9,907 nucleotides of DNA from CAYSBA01 sp964429075 [NCBI: uncultured bacterium] (GTDB lineage Bacteria > CAYSBA01), in assembly GCA_964429075.1 (NCBI GenBank), contig CAYSBA010000026.1, positions 1 to 9,907 on the forward strand, in the 5' to 3' direction. The position numbers were made by a program, and so were the translations under genes. The notes below the pieces were generated by a model. That model worked only from the letters and a program-made list of their open reading frames with translations, ran no database searches and was not told the DNA's origin. Positions 1-6,620 of the stretch are shown one piece after another (positions within the stretch are counted from its first letter, which is position 1; each line of letters begins with the position of its first letter).

Positions 1-2
1 TC

Positions 3-1574
3 CTTAATGTAATAGGCCACTCATTTACAGCATATGGATATATATACGAACACAATCCTGTGGTTGATGACAGCTTTACAAAAGTAGAACTAAAAGATCT
101 TTTGAGCGACCAAAAGTTAAGTGGCAACTATGCTGATGTGTATCAGGGGTCATGTAATGGCACCATACAGCAAAGCTGTGAAAAAAGAAGGGTTGCATCC
201 CCTGATGAAAACGGTGATTATCTGTATGAACCCCTGACAAACAATTCATACTCAAATCTTTCTGCAAGAGACGATAGTTTCCCTGAGGTCAACATGTATC
301 ACCACATAAATATTGTACATAATTACTTTAAAGACACACAAGACTTTGAAGGCAACCAGCCAACCCTTGCAGCGGTAAATTATACAGAAAATGGAAATCC
401 CTATGACAACGCAGCATATGTACCAAGAGCCGCACTCTTTAATGGTCAGGATGGTCTTTTGTTTGGCCAGGGGACCCTTGTTGATTTCGCCTATGATGCA
501 GATGTAATATATCACGAGTATACCCACAGTGTTATTGGACAGACCTCAAATCTTGTAGGCTTTGATTACGATGAATATGGCCCCAAGATCTTTGCACCTG
601 CATTGAACGAGGCATCAGCAGACTATTTTTCTGCCACAATTGAAAACGATCCGTTATTGAGTGAATATGCACTTGGCACTTTTGGTCAATCAAGGAGACT
701 TGACAACAACAAAAGCTGTCCTCTTGATTTATATGGTGAGTGGCATACTGATGGTGAAATCTGGAGTGGAGCAATGTGGGATATAAGGGACTTACTTGGA
801 CAGGATATGGCTGACCGCCTTGTATTCGATACCGTTGTCTCCCTTCCTTCTGATAGCGATTTTGACACTGCTGCAAAGGCACTGATCCAGATGGCAGAAA
901 ACGAAGGCTTGGATTCATCAACAATAGATGAAATAGACTCAATCCTGCAAAGAAGGGGCCTATATGGTTGTAAAAGGATTGTTCCACTTCTCGATCTAAC
1001 TGAGCCACACAAAAGTCTTCTGATTGGTAAAGACTTGATTCAGTCTTTTGGTGGGACTATTAACTATGTAACGTCTGCTCTTCAATACAGGCTTGATCTT
1101 CCAGTGAATGTTGAAAAGATAAAATTTACACTCTCAGCCCACCCCAATGTAAAAATTTTTGTAAGAAAAGATCTTAGGATTACTCACGATGTCCAGTTTA
1201 GTTATATTACAATGAGTATTACAGTGAGCTCACTCTATGATTTTGAGATCAGTGGAAATGAGATAATAGATATTAATAATCAAAATGGGACATACTTCGA
1301 ACCGGGCCACACATACTATCTGCAGTTGATCAATGAAGGAGCAACAGTAGAACCACTCTTTTATGCCTCAATTTCCGTAAAGGATGAAACAAACAACAAT
1401 AAAAATGATCAGAATACAAACAATAACCAGTTCCAAAATGAGGAAAAGAGTTCACAAACTGGCTGTTCCTGCTCAAACACATCACTCCCGAATCTATTTA
1501 TTCTTATTATGGAATTGTTGATTATAAGGGCATTTTTTGTCAGGAAAGGCTATGGAACAGGAAAAAGTAATTAA
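3..1574 (+). CDS. Exported zinc metallopeptidase, M36/M4-like, 5'-truncated, with C-terminal sorting tail
   Basis: The reading frame is open from the window's left edge, so the N-terminus (signal peptide, any propeptide) is missing and the GTG at 60 is only an internal valine codon. Zinc-site residues are visible: HEYTH at 513-527 and a downstream NEASADYF whose Glu (609-611) is the likely third ligand. About 27 residues separate the motifs, longer than in thermolysin (M4) and closer to fungalysin (M36). The following stretch with HTDGEIWSGAMWDIR is also typical of M36-like enzymes. Next come a probable beta-rich domain (about 1010-1380), an Asn/Gln-rich linker (about 1381-1455) and a GCSC-TM-basic tail. 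The protein is presumably secreted and then anchored at the cell surface. Its 3' end overlaps the next gene by 23 bases. The peptidase call is secure; the exact family is less so. Confidence 0.85.
   Translation, partial: LNVIGHSFTAYGYIYEHNPVVDDSFTKVELKDLLSDQKLSGNYADVYQGSCNGTIQQSCEKRRVASPDENGDYLYEPLTNNSYSNLSARDDSFPEVNMYHHINIVHNYFKDTQDFEGNQPTLAAVNYTENGNPYDNAAYVPRAALFNGQDGLLFGQGTLVDFAYDADVIYHEYTHSVIGQTSNLVGFDYDEYGPKIFAPALNEASADYFSATIENDPLLSEYALGTFGQSRRLDNNKSCPLDLYGEWHTDGEIWSGAMWDIRDLLGQDMADRLVFDTVVSLPSDSDFDTAAKALIQMAENEGLDSSTIDEIDSILQRRGLYGCKRIVPLLDLTEPHKSLLIGKDLIQSFGGTINYVTSALQYRLDLPVNVEKIKFTLSAHPNVKIFVRKDLRITHDVQFSYITMSITVSSLYDFEISGNEIIDINNQNGTYFEPGHTYYLQLINEGATVEPLFYASISVKDETNNNKNDQNTNNNQFQNEEKSSQTGCSCSNTSLPNLFILIMELLIIRAFFVRKGYGTGKSN
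1461..1574 (+). other. Encoded C-terminal surface-sorting/anchor tail (MYXO-CTERM-like)
   Basis: This segment encodes a Gly-Cys-Ser-Cys motif (1461-1472), a short polar stretch, a hydrophobic segment (NLFILIMELLIIRAFFV) and a basic end containing RKG. An Asn-rich flexible linker precedes it. Cys motif, transmembrane helix and basic tail in that order is the architecture of the MYXO-CTERM type of sorting signal, which an intramembrane protease (myxosortase) processes. The resemblance is by pattern only. A plain C-terminal membrane anchor is the alternative. Confidence 0.55.
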
Positions 1575-2391
1575 AGAAGACTACTTAAAAATAGATGACA
1601 CCCATTATCTATACCACAGATTACTTAATCCTAAATCAGACAAAAAGGCAGATGTTCTGATAGTACACGGATTTGCAGAGCACTCTGGCAGATACAACGA
1701 ACTTGTGGATACCCTTATAAAAGAAGGTTTTGGGGTTTTAATCTTTGATCTAAGAGGACATGGCAGGTCAAGCGGAAGAAGGGGAGATATAGTAAGTTTT
1801 GAAGATTACCTGAATGATATCCATAGCATTAGAAAGATTATAAAGGATTCATCAAAACCACTTTTCATATTGGGACATAGTCTTGGTGGGCTTCTGGTTC
1901 TTCTGTATGCACAGCGTTACCAGAAAGGACTTTCCGGTGTGATTGCCTGTTCTCCCTATCTAAGACTTGCATTTCAGCCACCTACAATTAAGGTATTACT
2001 CGCCAGAATGATTGTTAGATTCCTGCCACACCTCCAAATGGGAAATGAGATAGACGCAACGATGCTATCTCACGATCCAGAAAAGGTAAAGGCATACCAA
2101 GAGGACCCTCTTGTTCATCACGTGGTTACTCCAAGATGGTTCTTAGGATCACTGCACTACCAAAAAAGGGTGTTTGATGAGGTGGGAGAAATCAAGATAC
2201 CAGTACTACTACTGCACGGGAAGGGAGATGGTATAACCGCTTGGTCTGCTACAATGGAATTCTTTGAAAAACTCATTACAAAGGACAAACAAATCAAACT
2301 TTTTGAAAACCTTTATCATGAGCTGTTTCAAGAGAAAGAGAGATATAATGTGATGAATGAGGTTGTAAGTTGGTTAAACGCTCACCTTTGA
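1552..2391 (+). CDS. Alpha/beta hydrolase, monoacylglycerol lipase / lysophospholipase family
   Basis: Predicted serine hydrolase of 279 residues of the Hydrolase_4 (monoacylglycerol lipase / PldB-like) family, expected to cleave acyl esters of monoacylglycerols or lysophospholipids. Family landmarks are VHGFAEHSGRY near the N-terminus (oxyanion region), FDLRGHGRSSG, and the nucleophile elbow GHSLGG with Ser110. The likely remaining triad members are Asp226 in LLHGKGDG and His256 in LYHELF. No signal peptide is visible, so it is probably cytoplasmic. The ATG at 1552 was chosen over the TTG at 1537 because AGGAAAGG (1542-1549) lies just upstream as a ribosome binding site. The gene overlaps the metallopeptidase by 23 bases, which suggests co-transcription. 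The true substrate cannot be read from the sequence. Confidence 0.88.
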   Translation: MEQEKVIKEDYLKIDDTHYLYHRLLNPKSDKKADVLIVHGFAEHSGRYNELVDTLIKEGFGVLIFDLRGHGRSSGRRGDIVSFEDYLNDIHSIRKIIKDSSKPLFILGHSLGGLLVLLYAQRYQKGLSGVIACSPYLRLAFQPPTIKVLLARMIVRFLPHLQMGNEIDATMLSHDPEKVKAYQEDPLVHHVVTPRWFLGSLHYQKRVFDEVGEIKIPVLLLHGKGDGITAWSATMEFFEKLITKDKQIKLFENLYHELFQEKERYNVMNEVVSWLNAHL

Positions 2392-2392
2392 G

Positions 2393-2899
2393 TTAATTGT
2401 GAAATAAGACCTTTTCCAGCTCTCTGCCCGATTCTAAATCAAATCCCATCTTTTTATAGATCAACTCACCATCTTCAGAAAAAACTATTGTTGTAGGCAC
2501 TACCTCAATCGATAGTCTCGATGAGATCCCATCTTTGTCAACAGAGGTTGGAAACTGGATCCCATATTTTTTTACAAAGTCAAGAATGCTCTCTAAATCT
2601 GGTTCAACCGAAATACCTATTACCATTAATTTATCTCTGTACTGTTCCTGTAACAGTGCAAGATAGGTCATCGATCCTATACACGCATCACACCAGGGCG
2701 CCCAGAACTCTACAATAAGTTTCTTCCCCACTGCATCCTTTATTGATGGCCTTTTGAGACCGGTTACAAAGTTCAAAGAGGCACTGTGTATAAGGGCTGC
2801 CATCAGAGACCCGGATTTTTGGGTAGTTTTACATGAAAAAAAGAGAATATATAGAGAAATTATAAATAAAAGTGTGGTATTATTATATCTTTTAATCAC
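2393..2899 (-). CDS. TlpA-like thioredoxin-fold lipoprotein
   Basis: A 168-residue thioredoxin-fold protein of the TlpA/ResA/redoxin type, which normally reduces or isomerises disulfides outside the cytoplasm. An N-terminal hydrophobic segment (residues 9-22) ends in FFSC, giving a probable lipidation site at Cys23. It departs slightly from the strict lipobox, with Phe at -3. The active site is WAPWCDAC (Cys70, Cys73), and the usual cis-proline motif appears later as VVPTT. It starts with GTG without a clear ribosome binding site, but the signal peptide supports this start. It lies 15 bases downstream of rpmA on the same strand and is probably read from the rplU promoter. Its stop codon is one base from that of the converging hydrolase gene. 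Its partner proteins are unknown. Confidence 0.85.
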   Translation of the reverse strand: MIKRYNNTTLLFIISLYILFFSCKTTQKSGSLMAALIHSASLNFVTGLKRPSIKDAVGKKLIVEFWAPWCDACIGSMTYLALLQEQYRDKLMVIGISVEPDLESILDFVKKYGIQFPTSVDKDGISSRLSIEVVPTTIVFSEDGELIYKKMGFDLESGRELEKVLFHN

Positions 2900-2914
2900 T
2901 TAATAATAACTATT

Positions 2915-3178
2915 TTATCCGTCTTGTATAGGATAGACACTTACCTTTTTTCTCCTTTTGTCTTTGTATTCAAACCTGACTATTCCATCGATAAGTGCAA
3001 ATAGTGTATGATCCCTCCCCATTCCAACGTTCTTGCCAGGATGAAACTTTGTACCCCTCTGTCTGACAATAATATTTCCAGCCTTTGCAAACTGACCACC
3101 AAAGATCTTAACACCAAGCCTTTTACCTGCACTATCACGGGTATTTGATGTTGATCCCTGTCCTTTTTTGTGGGCCAT
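2915..3178 (-). CDS. rpmA: Ribosomal protein bL27
   Basis: An 87-residue bL27, the large-subunit protein whose N-terminus reaches toward the peptidyl-transferase centre. It has the family start [16 protein letters not shown], then [24 protein letters not shown] and [16 protein letters not shown], and a lysine/arginine-rich end. It starts directly at MAHKKG, without the cleaved N-terminal extension seen in Firmicutes L27, which argues against a Firmicutes host. A clear AGGAG lies just upstream of the ATG. The gene follows rplU after 8 bases, the usual pair. obg, which commonly follows rpmA, is absent and a TlpA-like gene is in its place. Confidence 0.97.
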   Translation of the reverse strand: MAHKKGQGSTSNTRDSAGKRLGVKIFGGQFAKAGNIIVRQRGTKFHPGKNVGMGRDHTLFALIDGIVRFEYKDKRRKKVSVYPIQDG

Positions 3179-3186
3179 GATAACTC

Positions 3187-3498
3187 CTAATATTTAATAT
3201 CTAATATCTCAATTACACTTAGATGTTGTCTGTGTCCTTTTTTTCTTCTATATCCTTTTCGCCTTTTCTTTTTGAAGACTACAACTTTTTTGCCCTTTTT
3301 GTGCTCAATAACTCTAAATTCAACCTTGGCATTTTCAATATAGGGTGTACCAATGAGGACCCTATCCTCATCCCGTAGATACAATACCCTATCAGTAGTG
3401 AGTGTCTCACCTACGTCTGCCTCGAGACGATTTATCTCTATCCTGTCCCCAACCTTTAAAAAGTATTGAGATTTGTTTATTTCACATATCACCTGCAT
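3187..3498 (-). CDS. rplU: Ribosomal protein bL21
   Basis: A 103-residue bL21, an early-assembling protein of the 50S subunit that contacts 23S rRNA. The N-terminal portion [20 protein letters not shown] aligns with the family's usual start (MYAVIxxGGKQYxVxxGD). The C-terminal [18 protein letters not shown] is the conserved basic signature. A longer reading from the TTG at 3513 adds five residues. The ATG at 3498 is preferred because AAGGAG sits six bases before it and family alignment begins there. The gene is followed by rpmA on the same strand. Confidence 0.97.
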   Translation of the reverse strand: MQVICEINKSQYFLKVGDRIEINRLEADVGETLTTDRVLYLRDEDRVLIGTPYIENAKVEFRVIEHKKGKKVVVFKKKRRKGYRRKKGHRQHLSVIEILDIKY

Positions 3499-3504
3499 CT
3501 TTGA

Positions 3505-3510
3505 CTCCTT
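3505..3510 (-). promoter_or_regulatory. Ribosome binding site deciding the rplU start
   Basis: On the minus strand AAGGAG lies six bases upstream of the ATG at 3498. It supports that start and excludes the TTG at 3513, because the site would then fall inside the coding region. Confidence 0.85.
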
Positions 3511-3522
3511 CAAGCAGGCCTT

Positions 3523-3551
3523 TATATATTTTTTTTATCTTTTTTTGTCAA
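3523..3551 (-). promoter_or_regulatory. Predicted promoter of the rplU-rpmA-tlpA unit
   Basis: Read on the minus strand, a perfect TTGACA (3551-3546) is followed after 17 A-rich bases by TATATA (3528-3523), a reasonable sigma-70 -10 element. Transcription would start near 3516, leaving a leader of about 18 bases that contains the rplU ribosome binding site. It lies back-to-back with the bioA promoter. Confidence 0.7.
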
Positions 3552-3577
3552 CCTCTAAAAATTCAAAAATGCTACAG

Positions 3578-3605
3578 TTGACAATCCAGATTTATTGGCT
3601 ATACT
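3578..3605 (+). promoter_or_regulatory. Predicted promoter of the bioA operon, leaderless arrangement
   Basis: A perfect TTGACA (3578-3583) is separated by 16 bases from TATACT (3600-3605, five of six matches to consensus). The expected transcription start, seven bases beyond the -10 end, is the A at 3612, which is the first base of the second of two tandem ATG codons. No ribosome binding site precedes the gene, which is consistent with a leaderless mRNA. Confidence 0.65.
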
Positions 3606-3608
3606 GCC

Positions 3609-4985
3609 ATGATGGTCAAAAAGAGAAAAAAAGATTTAATAGAACTGGATAAAAGATACATCTGGCATCCCTTTACACAGATGAAGGAATGGCTATCCTC
3701 TTCACCAACAGTTATTGAAAGGGCTGAAGGTGTATACCTCTACGATATAGAAGGAAATAAGTATATAGACGGCACATCCTCCATCTGGGTCTGTGCTTGT
3801 GGGCATAACCATCCTGAAATAAATTCAGCCATAGAGAGACAGTTACATATGGTTGCGCATACCACACTGCTTGGGCTTTCTAATGTACCATCAATTGAAC
3901 TGGCAGAAAGACTTATTAAAATTAGCCCCAAAAATCTTACAAAGGTCTTTTTTTCTGACAACGGCTCCACTGCAGTAGAGATTGCACTAAAGATTGCCTA
4001 CCACTATTTTAGAAATTTAGGGGCAAAAGGTGACGAGAGAAGTCTTTTTGTACATTTCACAAACAGCTATCATGGGGATACCATTGGCTCTGTAAGTGTG
4101 GGAGGTATTGACCTCTTCCATTCAACCTATAAACATATGGTATTTAAGACGATCAATGTGCCCTACCCCTACATCTACAGAAGACCAGATGGAATGACTG
4201 AAGATGAATATATCAGTCAATGTAAAAACAGCTTTGTTGAGACCCTGGACAGGTTTGGCAAAAAGATATGTGCTGTAATTGTTGAACCCGGGATGCAGGG
4301 TGCTGCCGGGATGATAAAGATGCCTGAAGGCTTTTTATCATTCATCAGAAATAAAACAAAAGAAAGAGGGATCCTTCTTATCTTAGATGAGGTTGCAACA
4401 GGGTTCATGCGAACCGGCAAGATGTTTGCCTGCCAGTATGAAGATGTTGAGCCAGATCTTATGGCTGTTGCCAAGGCTATATCTGGGGGATATCTACCTG
4501 TTGCAGCAACCCTGACAACACAAAAGATCTTTGATGCATTCCTCGGTGAGGTATATGAGGCAAAGCACTTTTTCCATGGTCATACCTATACAGGTAACCC
4601 CCTTGGTTGTGCAGCCTCCTGTGCTGCCATAGACATCCTTACAAGAAGAGATTCGGTACAAAAGATAAAAGAGAATATAGAAGAATTTCAATCTGGTCTT
4701 GCAAGATTAGAAAAACTTAAAATCGTAGGAGATGTGAGACAGCTTGGCCTTATGGCCGGGATAGAATTAGTAAAAAACAAAGATACAAAAGAGCCCTTTG
4801 ATCAAAAACTTATGGTAGCAAAAAAAGTTGCACAAATTGCAAAAGAAAATGGCCTAATAATAAGACCCATTGGAGATGTAATTATACTGATGCCAATCCT
4901 TCTATCACCAAGGCATATTATAAAAGAGATTGTAGATATTGTTGAGACTGCTATTGAGGATGTTACAAGACAACTACAGTATTGA
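3609..4985 (+). CDS. bioA: Adenosylmethionine-8-amino-7-oxononanoate aminotransferase (DAPA aminotransferase)
   Basis: A PLP-dependent class-III aminotransferase of 458 residues, predicted to make 7,8-diaminopelargonate from KAPA in biotin synthesis, in the cytoplasm. The N-terminal WHPFTQMKEW is the BioA hallmark. It is followed by DGTSSIWVCACGHNHPEIN, FFSDNGSTAVEIALKIA, LDEVATGFMRTG (cofactor Asp260) and AKAISGGYLP with the Schiff-base Lys289. The start is one of the tandem ATGs at 3609 or 3612. Neither has a ribosome binding site, and the promoter position favours 3612. It is the first gene of the probable right-hand operon. Other biotin genes are not in the window. The amino donor (S-adenosylmethionine or lysine) cannot be judged from the sequence. 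Confidence 0.93.
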   Translation: MMVKKRKKDLIELDKRYIWHPFTQMKEWLSSSPTVIERAEGVYLYDIEGNKYIDGTSSIWVCACGHNHPEINSAIERQLHMVAHTTLLGLSNVPSIELAERLIKISPKNLTKVFFSDNGSTAVEIALKIAYHYFRNLGAKGDERSLFVHFTNSYHGDTIGSVSVGGIDLFHSTYKHMVFKTINVPYPYIYRRPDGMTEDEYISQCKNSFVETLDRFGKKICAVIVEPGMQGAAGMIKMPEGFLSFIRNKTKERGILLILDEVATGFMRTGKMFACQYEDVEPDLMAVAKAISGGYLPVAATLTTQKIFDAFLGEVYEAKHFFHGHTYTGNPLGCAASCAAIDILTRRDSVQKIKENIEEFQSGLARLEKLKIVGDVRQLGLMAGIELVKNKDTKEPFDQKLMVAKKVAQIAKENGLIIRPIGDVIILMPILLSPRHIIKEIVDIVETAIEDVTRQLQY

Positions 4986-5793
4986 AGAAATAGAACCACG
5001 TTTCAAGCTTGCTGTTGGGCTTGCGATAGAGGGGGGAAAGATGGCCTTATCTGCCATAACAAAGGGGATAACAATACACCAAAAAGGCAGAATCGATCCG
5101 GTCACATCGGCAGACAAAGAAATAGAGAACTTTATTGTTGAAAATATAAAAAAACATTTCAGGGATGACAGGATAATTGCAGAAGAGCAGCATATAAAAA
5201 ACCTTCGTGATCTCCTTACATGGGTGATAGACCCCATTGATGGAACTGTAAACTATTCTCATGGATATCCCCATTTTTGTACCTCAATATCTCTCATTCA
5301 AAATACAAAAACAGTTGCATGCGCAGTATTCGATCCTGTAAAACAGGAGTTGTTTACTGCCAAAAAGGGTGGCGGTGCCTTTCTCAACGGTAACAAAATA
5401 AAAGTATCCAAAAATGCAAACCCAACAAGATCACTTCTGGCAACAGGTTTTCCATACGATATGGAGAATCCTTTAAATGACAACACACGAGAATTTATTC
5501 ATTTTATTCGAAACTTTGAAGGCGTAAGGACAAACGGTAGTGCAGTTCTTGATTTATGTTATGTTGCCTGTGGCAGGTTAGATGGCTATTGGGAAAGTGG
5601 ATTAAAGATCTGGGATGTATCTGCCGGCACCCTTCTTGTCGAGGAGGCAGGTGGTAAGGTAACAGATTTTGAAGGTAACAGTTATGTCCTTGAACTTCTT
5701 GCAAGGCCTATTGTGGCCAGCAATGGAAAATTACACAAATTTATGTTACAACTCCTTAAATTTGCAGAGGAGATGCAATGCATCCTGTCTTAA
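4960..5793 (+). CDS. suhB: Inositol monophosphatase family protein (SuhB-like)
   Basis: A 277-residue Mg2+-dependent phosphatase of the inositol monophosphatase family, expected to act on inositol-1-phosphate or a related sugar or nucleotide phosphate. Metal-site motifs are present: IIAEEQ (Glu75/76), IDPIDGTVNYSHG with Asp91 and Asp94, and WDVSAGTLLVEEAGG with Asp219. The ATG at 4960 overlaps bioA by 26 bases. The start is uncertain: GAGG directly abuts the ATG with no spacing, and upstream TTG codons are also in frame. The family includes 3'-phosphoadenosine-5'-phosphate (PAP) phosphatases (CysQ). Because the same operon makes PAPS, PAP as substrate is worth considering, although the motifs look more SuhB-like. 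Membership is secure and substrate is not. Confidence 0.88.
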   Translation: MLQDNYSIEEIEPRFKLAVGLAIEGGKMALSAITKGITIHQKGRIDPVTSADKEIENFIVENIKKHFRDDRIIAEEQHIKNLRDLLTWVIDPIDGTVNYSHGYPHFCTSISLIQNTKTVACAVFDPVKQELFTAKKGGGAFLNGNKIKVSKNANPTRSLLATGFPYDMENPLNDNTREFIHFIRNFEGVRTNGSAVLDLCYVACGRLDGYWESGLKIWDVSAGTLLVEEAGGKVTDFEGNSYVLELLARPIVASNGKLHKFMLQLLKFAEEMQCILS

Positions 5794-6620
5794 TTAGATT
5801 TACAGACACATTAAAAATCCACACATATGGTGTTTGTGTTGCTACAGGCTTCTTTGTTGCTATTTTACTTGCAGCAAGGCAGGCAAAGAGGGAGTGTAAA
5901 GACCCAGACCTTGTTATGGATATGGCATTCTGGATAATTATCGTCTCATTGATCACCTCAAGGATTCTATTTATTATCGTAAACTTAGAAACATATCTTC
6001 AGAATCCAATCGATATTCTCAAATTCTGGAAGGGAGGAGTGGTCTGGTATGGTGGATTTATTGGTGGTCTTGCAACGGTTATCTACTACACAAAAAAAAG
6101 GGGTGTAAAATTCTGGCCCTATGCTGACATCCTTGCACCATCTGTATCGATCGGTCATGCCTTTGGTAGATTTGGCTGTTTCTTTGCAGGATGTTGTTAT
6201 GGCAAACCTGCCCATATTCCCTGGGCAGCTCAATTTCCACTAAACAGTATGGTTCACAGTACACAGGTACAGCTTGGTATGGTAGCTGCATCAAGCCCCC
6301 CCCTTCCTGTCCATCCTACACAACTATACGAAGCCTTCCTTGAAATGTGCATCTTTACTTTTCTTATATTCTACAGAAGACACAAGAAATTCCATGGTGA
6401 GCTAATTCTATGGTATATGATACTCTATTCAATTGTTAGATCGGTTGTAGAACTCTTTAGAGGAGATTTTGAAAGGGGGATGATCTTCAGGATAGATCTT
6501 TTTAAGTCAATTCCCGGGCCCGAGATCCTCTCCACAAGCCAGACGATTGCAATAGGTATTATTGCAGCAGCACTTTTTATCATAATAAATATGAGGAAAA
6601 GGGAGGTTGTAAATGATTGA
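5778..6620 (+). CDS. lgt: Phosphatidylglycerol-prolipoprotein diacylglyceryl transferase
   Basis: A 280-residue multi-spanning inner-membrane enzyme that transfers diacylglycerol from phosphatidylglycerol to the lipobox cysteine of prolipoproteins. The signature HAFGRFGCFFAGCCYG (residues 127-142) contains the essential Arg131. It is the Cys-rich variant of the GRxGNFxNxExxG signature. Also visible are VWYGGFIGG, in place of the HGG motif of E. coli Lgt, then PVHPTQLYEA and the C-terminal VVELFRGD. Several hydrophobic helices are evident. The ATG follows GAGGAG at a good distance. The gene overlaps suhB by 16 bases and sat by 8. A run of eight C lies inside the gene at 6296-6303. The likely client seen nearby is the TlpA-like lipoprotein. 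Confidence 0.93.
   Translation: MHPVLIRFTDTLKIHTYGVCVATGFFVAILLAARQAKRECKDPDLVMDMAFWIIIVSLITSRILFIIVNLETYLQNPIDILKFWKGGVVWYGGFIGGLATVIYYTKKRGVKFWPYADILAPSVSIGHAFGRFGCFFAGCCYGKPAHIPWAAQFPLNSMVHSTQVQLGMVAASSPPLPVHPTQLYEAFLEMCIFTFLIFYRRHKKFHGELILWYMILYSIVRSVVELFRGDFERGMIFRIDLFKSIPGPEILSTSQTIAIGIIAAALFIIINMRKREVVND

Noticed and set aside
36-48. TATATATAC-like AT run near the left edge as a promoter -10
   Set aside because: It lies within the open coding frame of the metallopeptidase and has no matching -35.
60-62. GTG as the start codon of the metallopeptidase
   Set aside because: The same frame is open back to position 3, there is no ribosome binding site, and a secreted peptidase would need a signal sequence upstream.
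532-1008. 158-codon open frame on the minus strand, with another at 686-1012
   Set aside because: Both lie antisense inside the metallopeptidase, whose zinc motifs and family features show the plus frame is real. Their translations show no recognisable domain.
2900-2914. Terminator between rpmA and the TlpA-like gene
   Set aside because: The 15-base AT-rich gap has no stem-forming sequence.
3511-3513. TTG start giving a five-residue longer L21
   Set aside because: The AAGGAG site is correctly spaced for the ATG at 3498, and the family's N-terminus begins there.
3545-3584. Firm call of a BirA operator
   Set aside because: The half-sites fit but the spacer is too long, and the two divergent -35 boxes already explain the symmetry. 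It is kept only as a finding to test.
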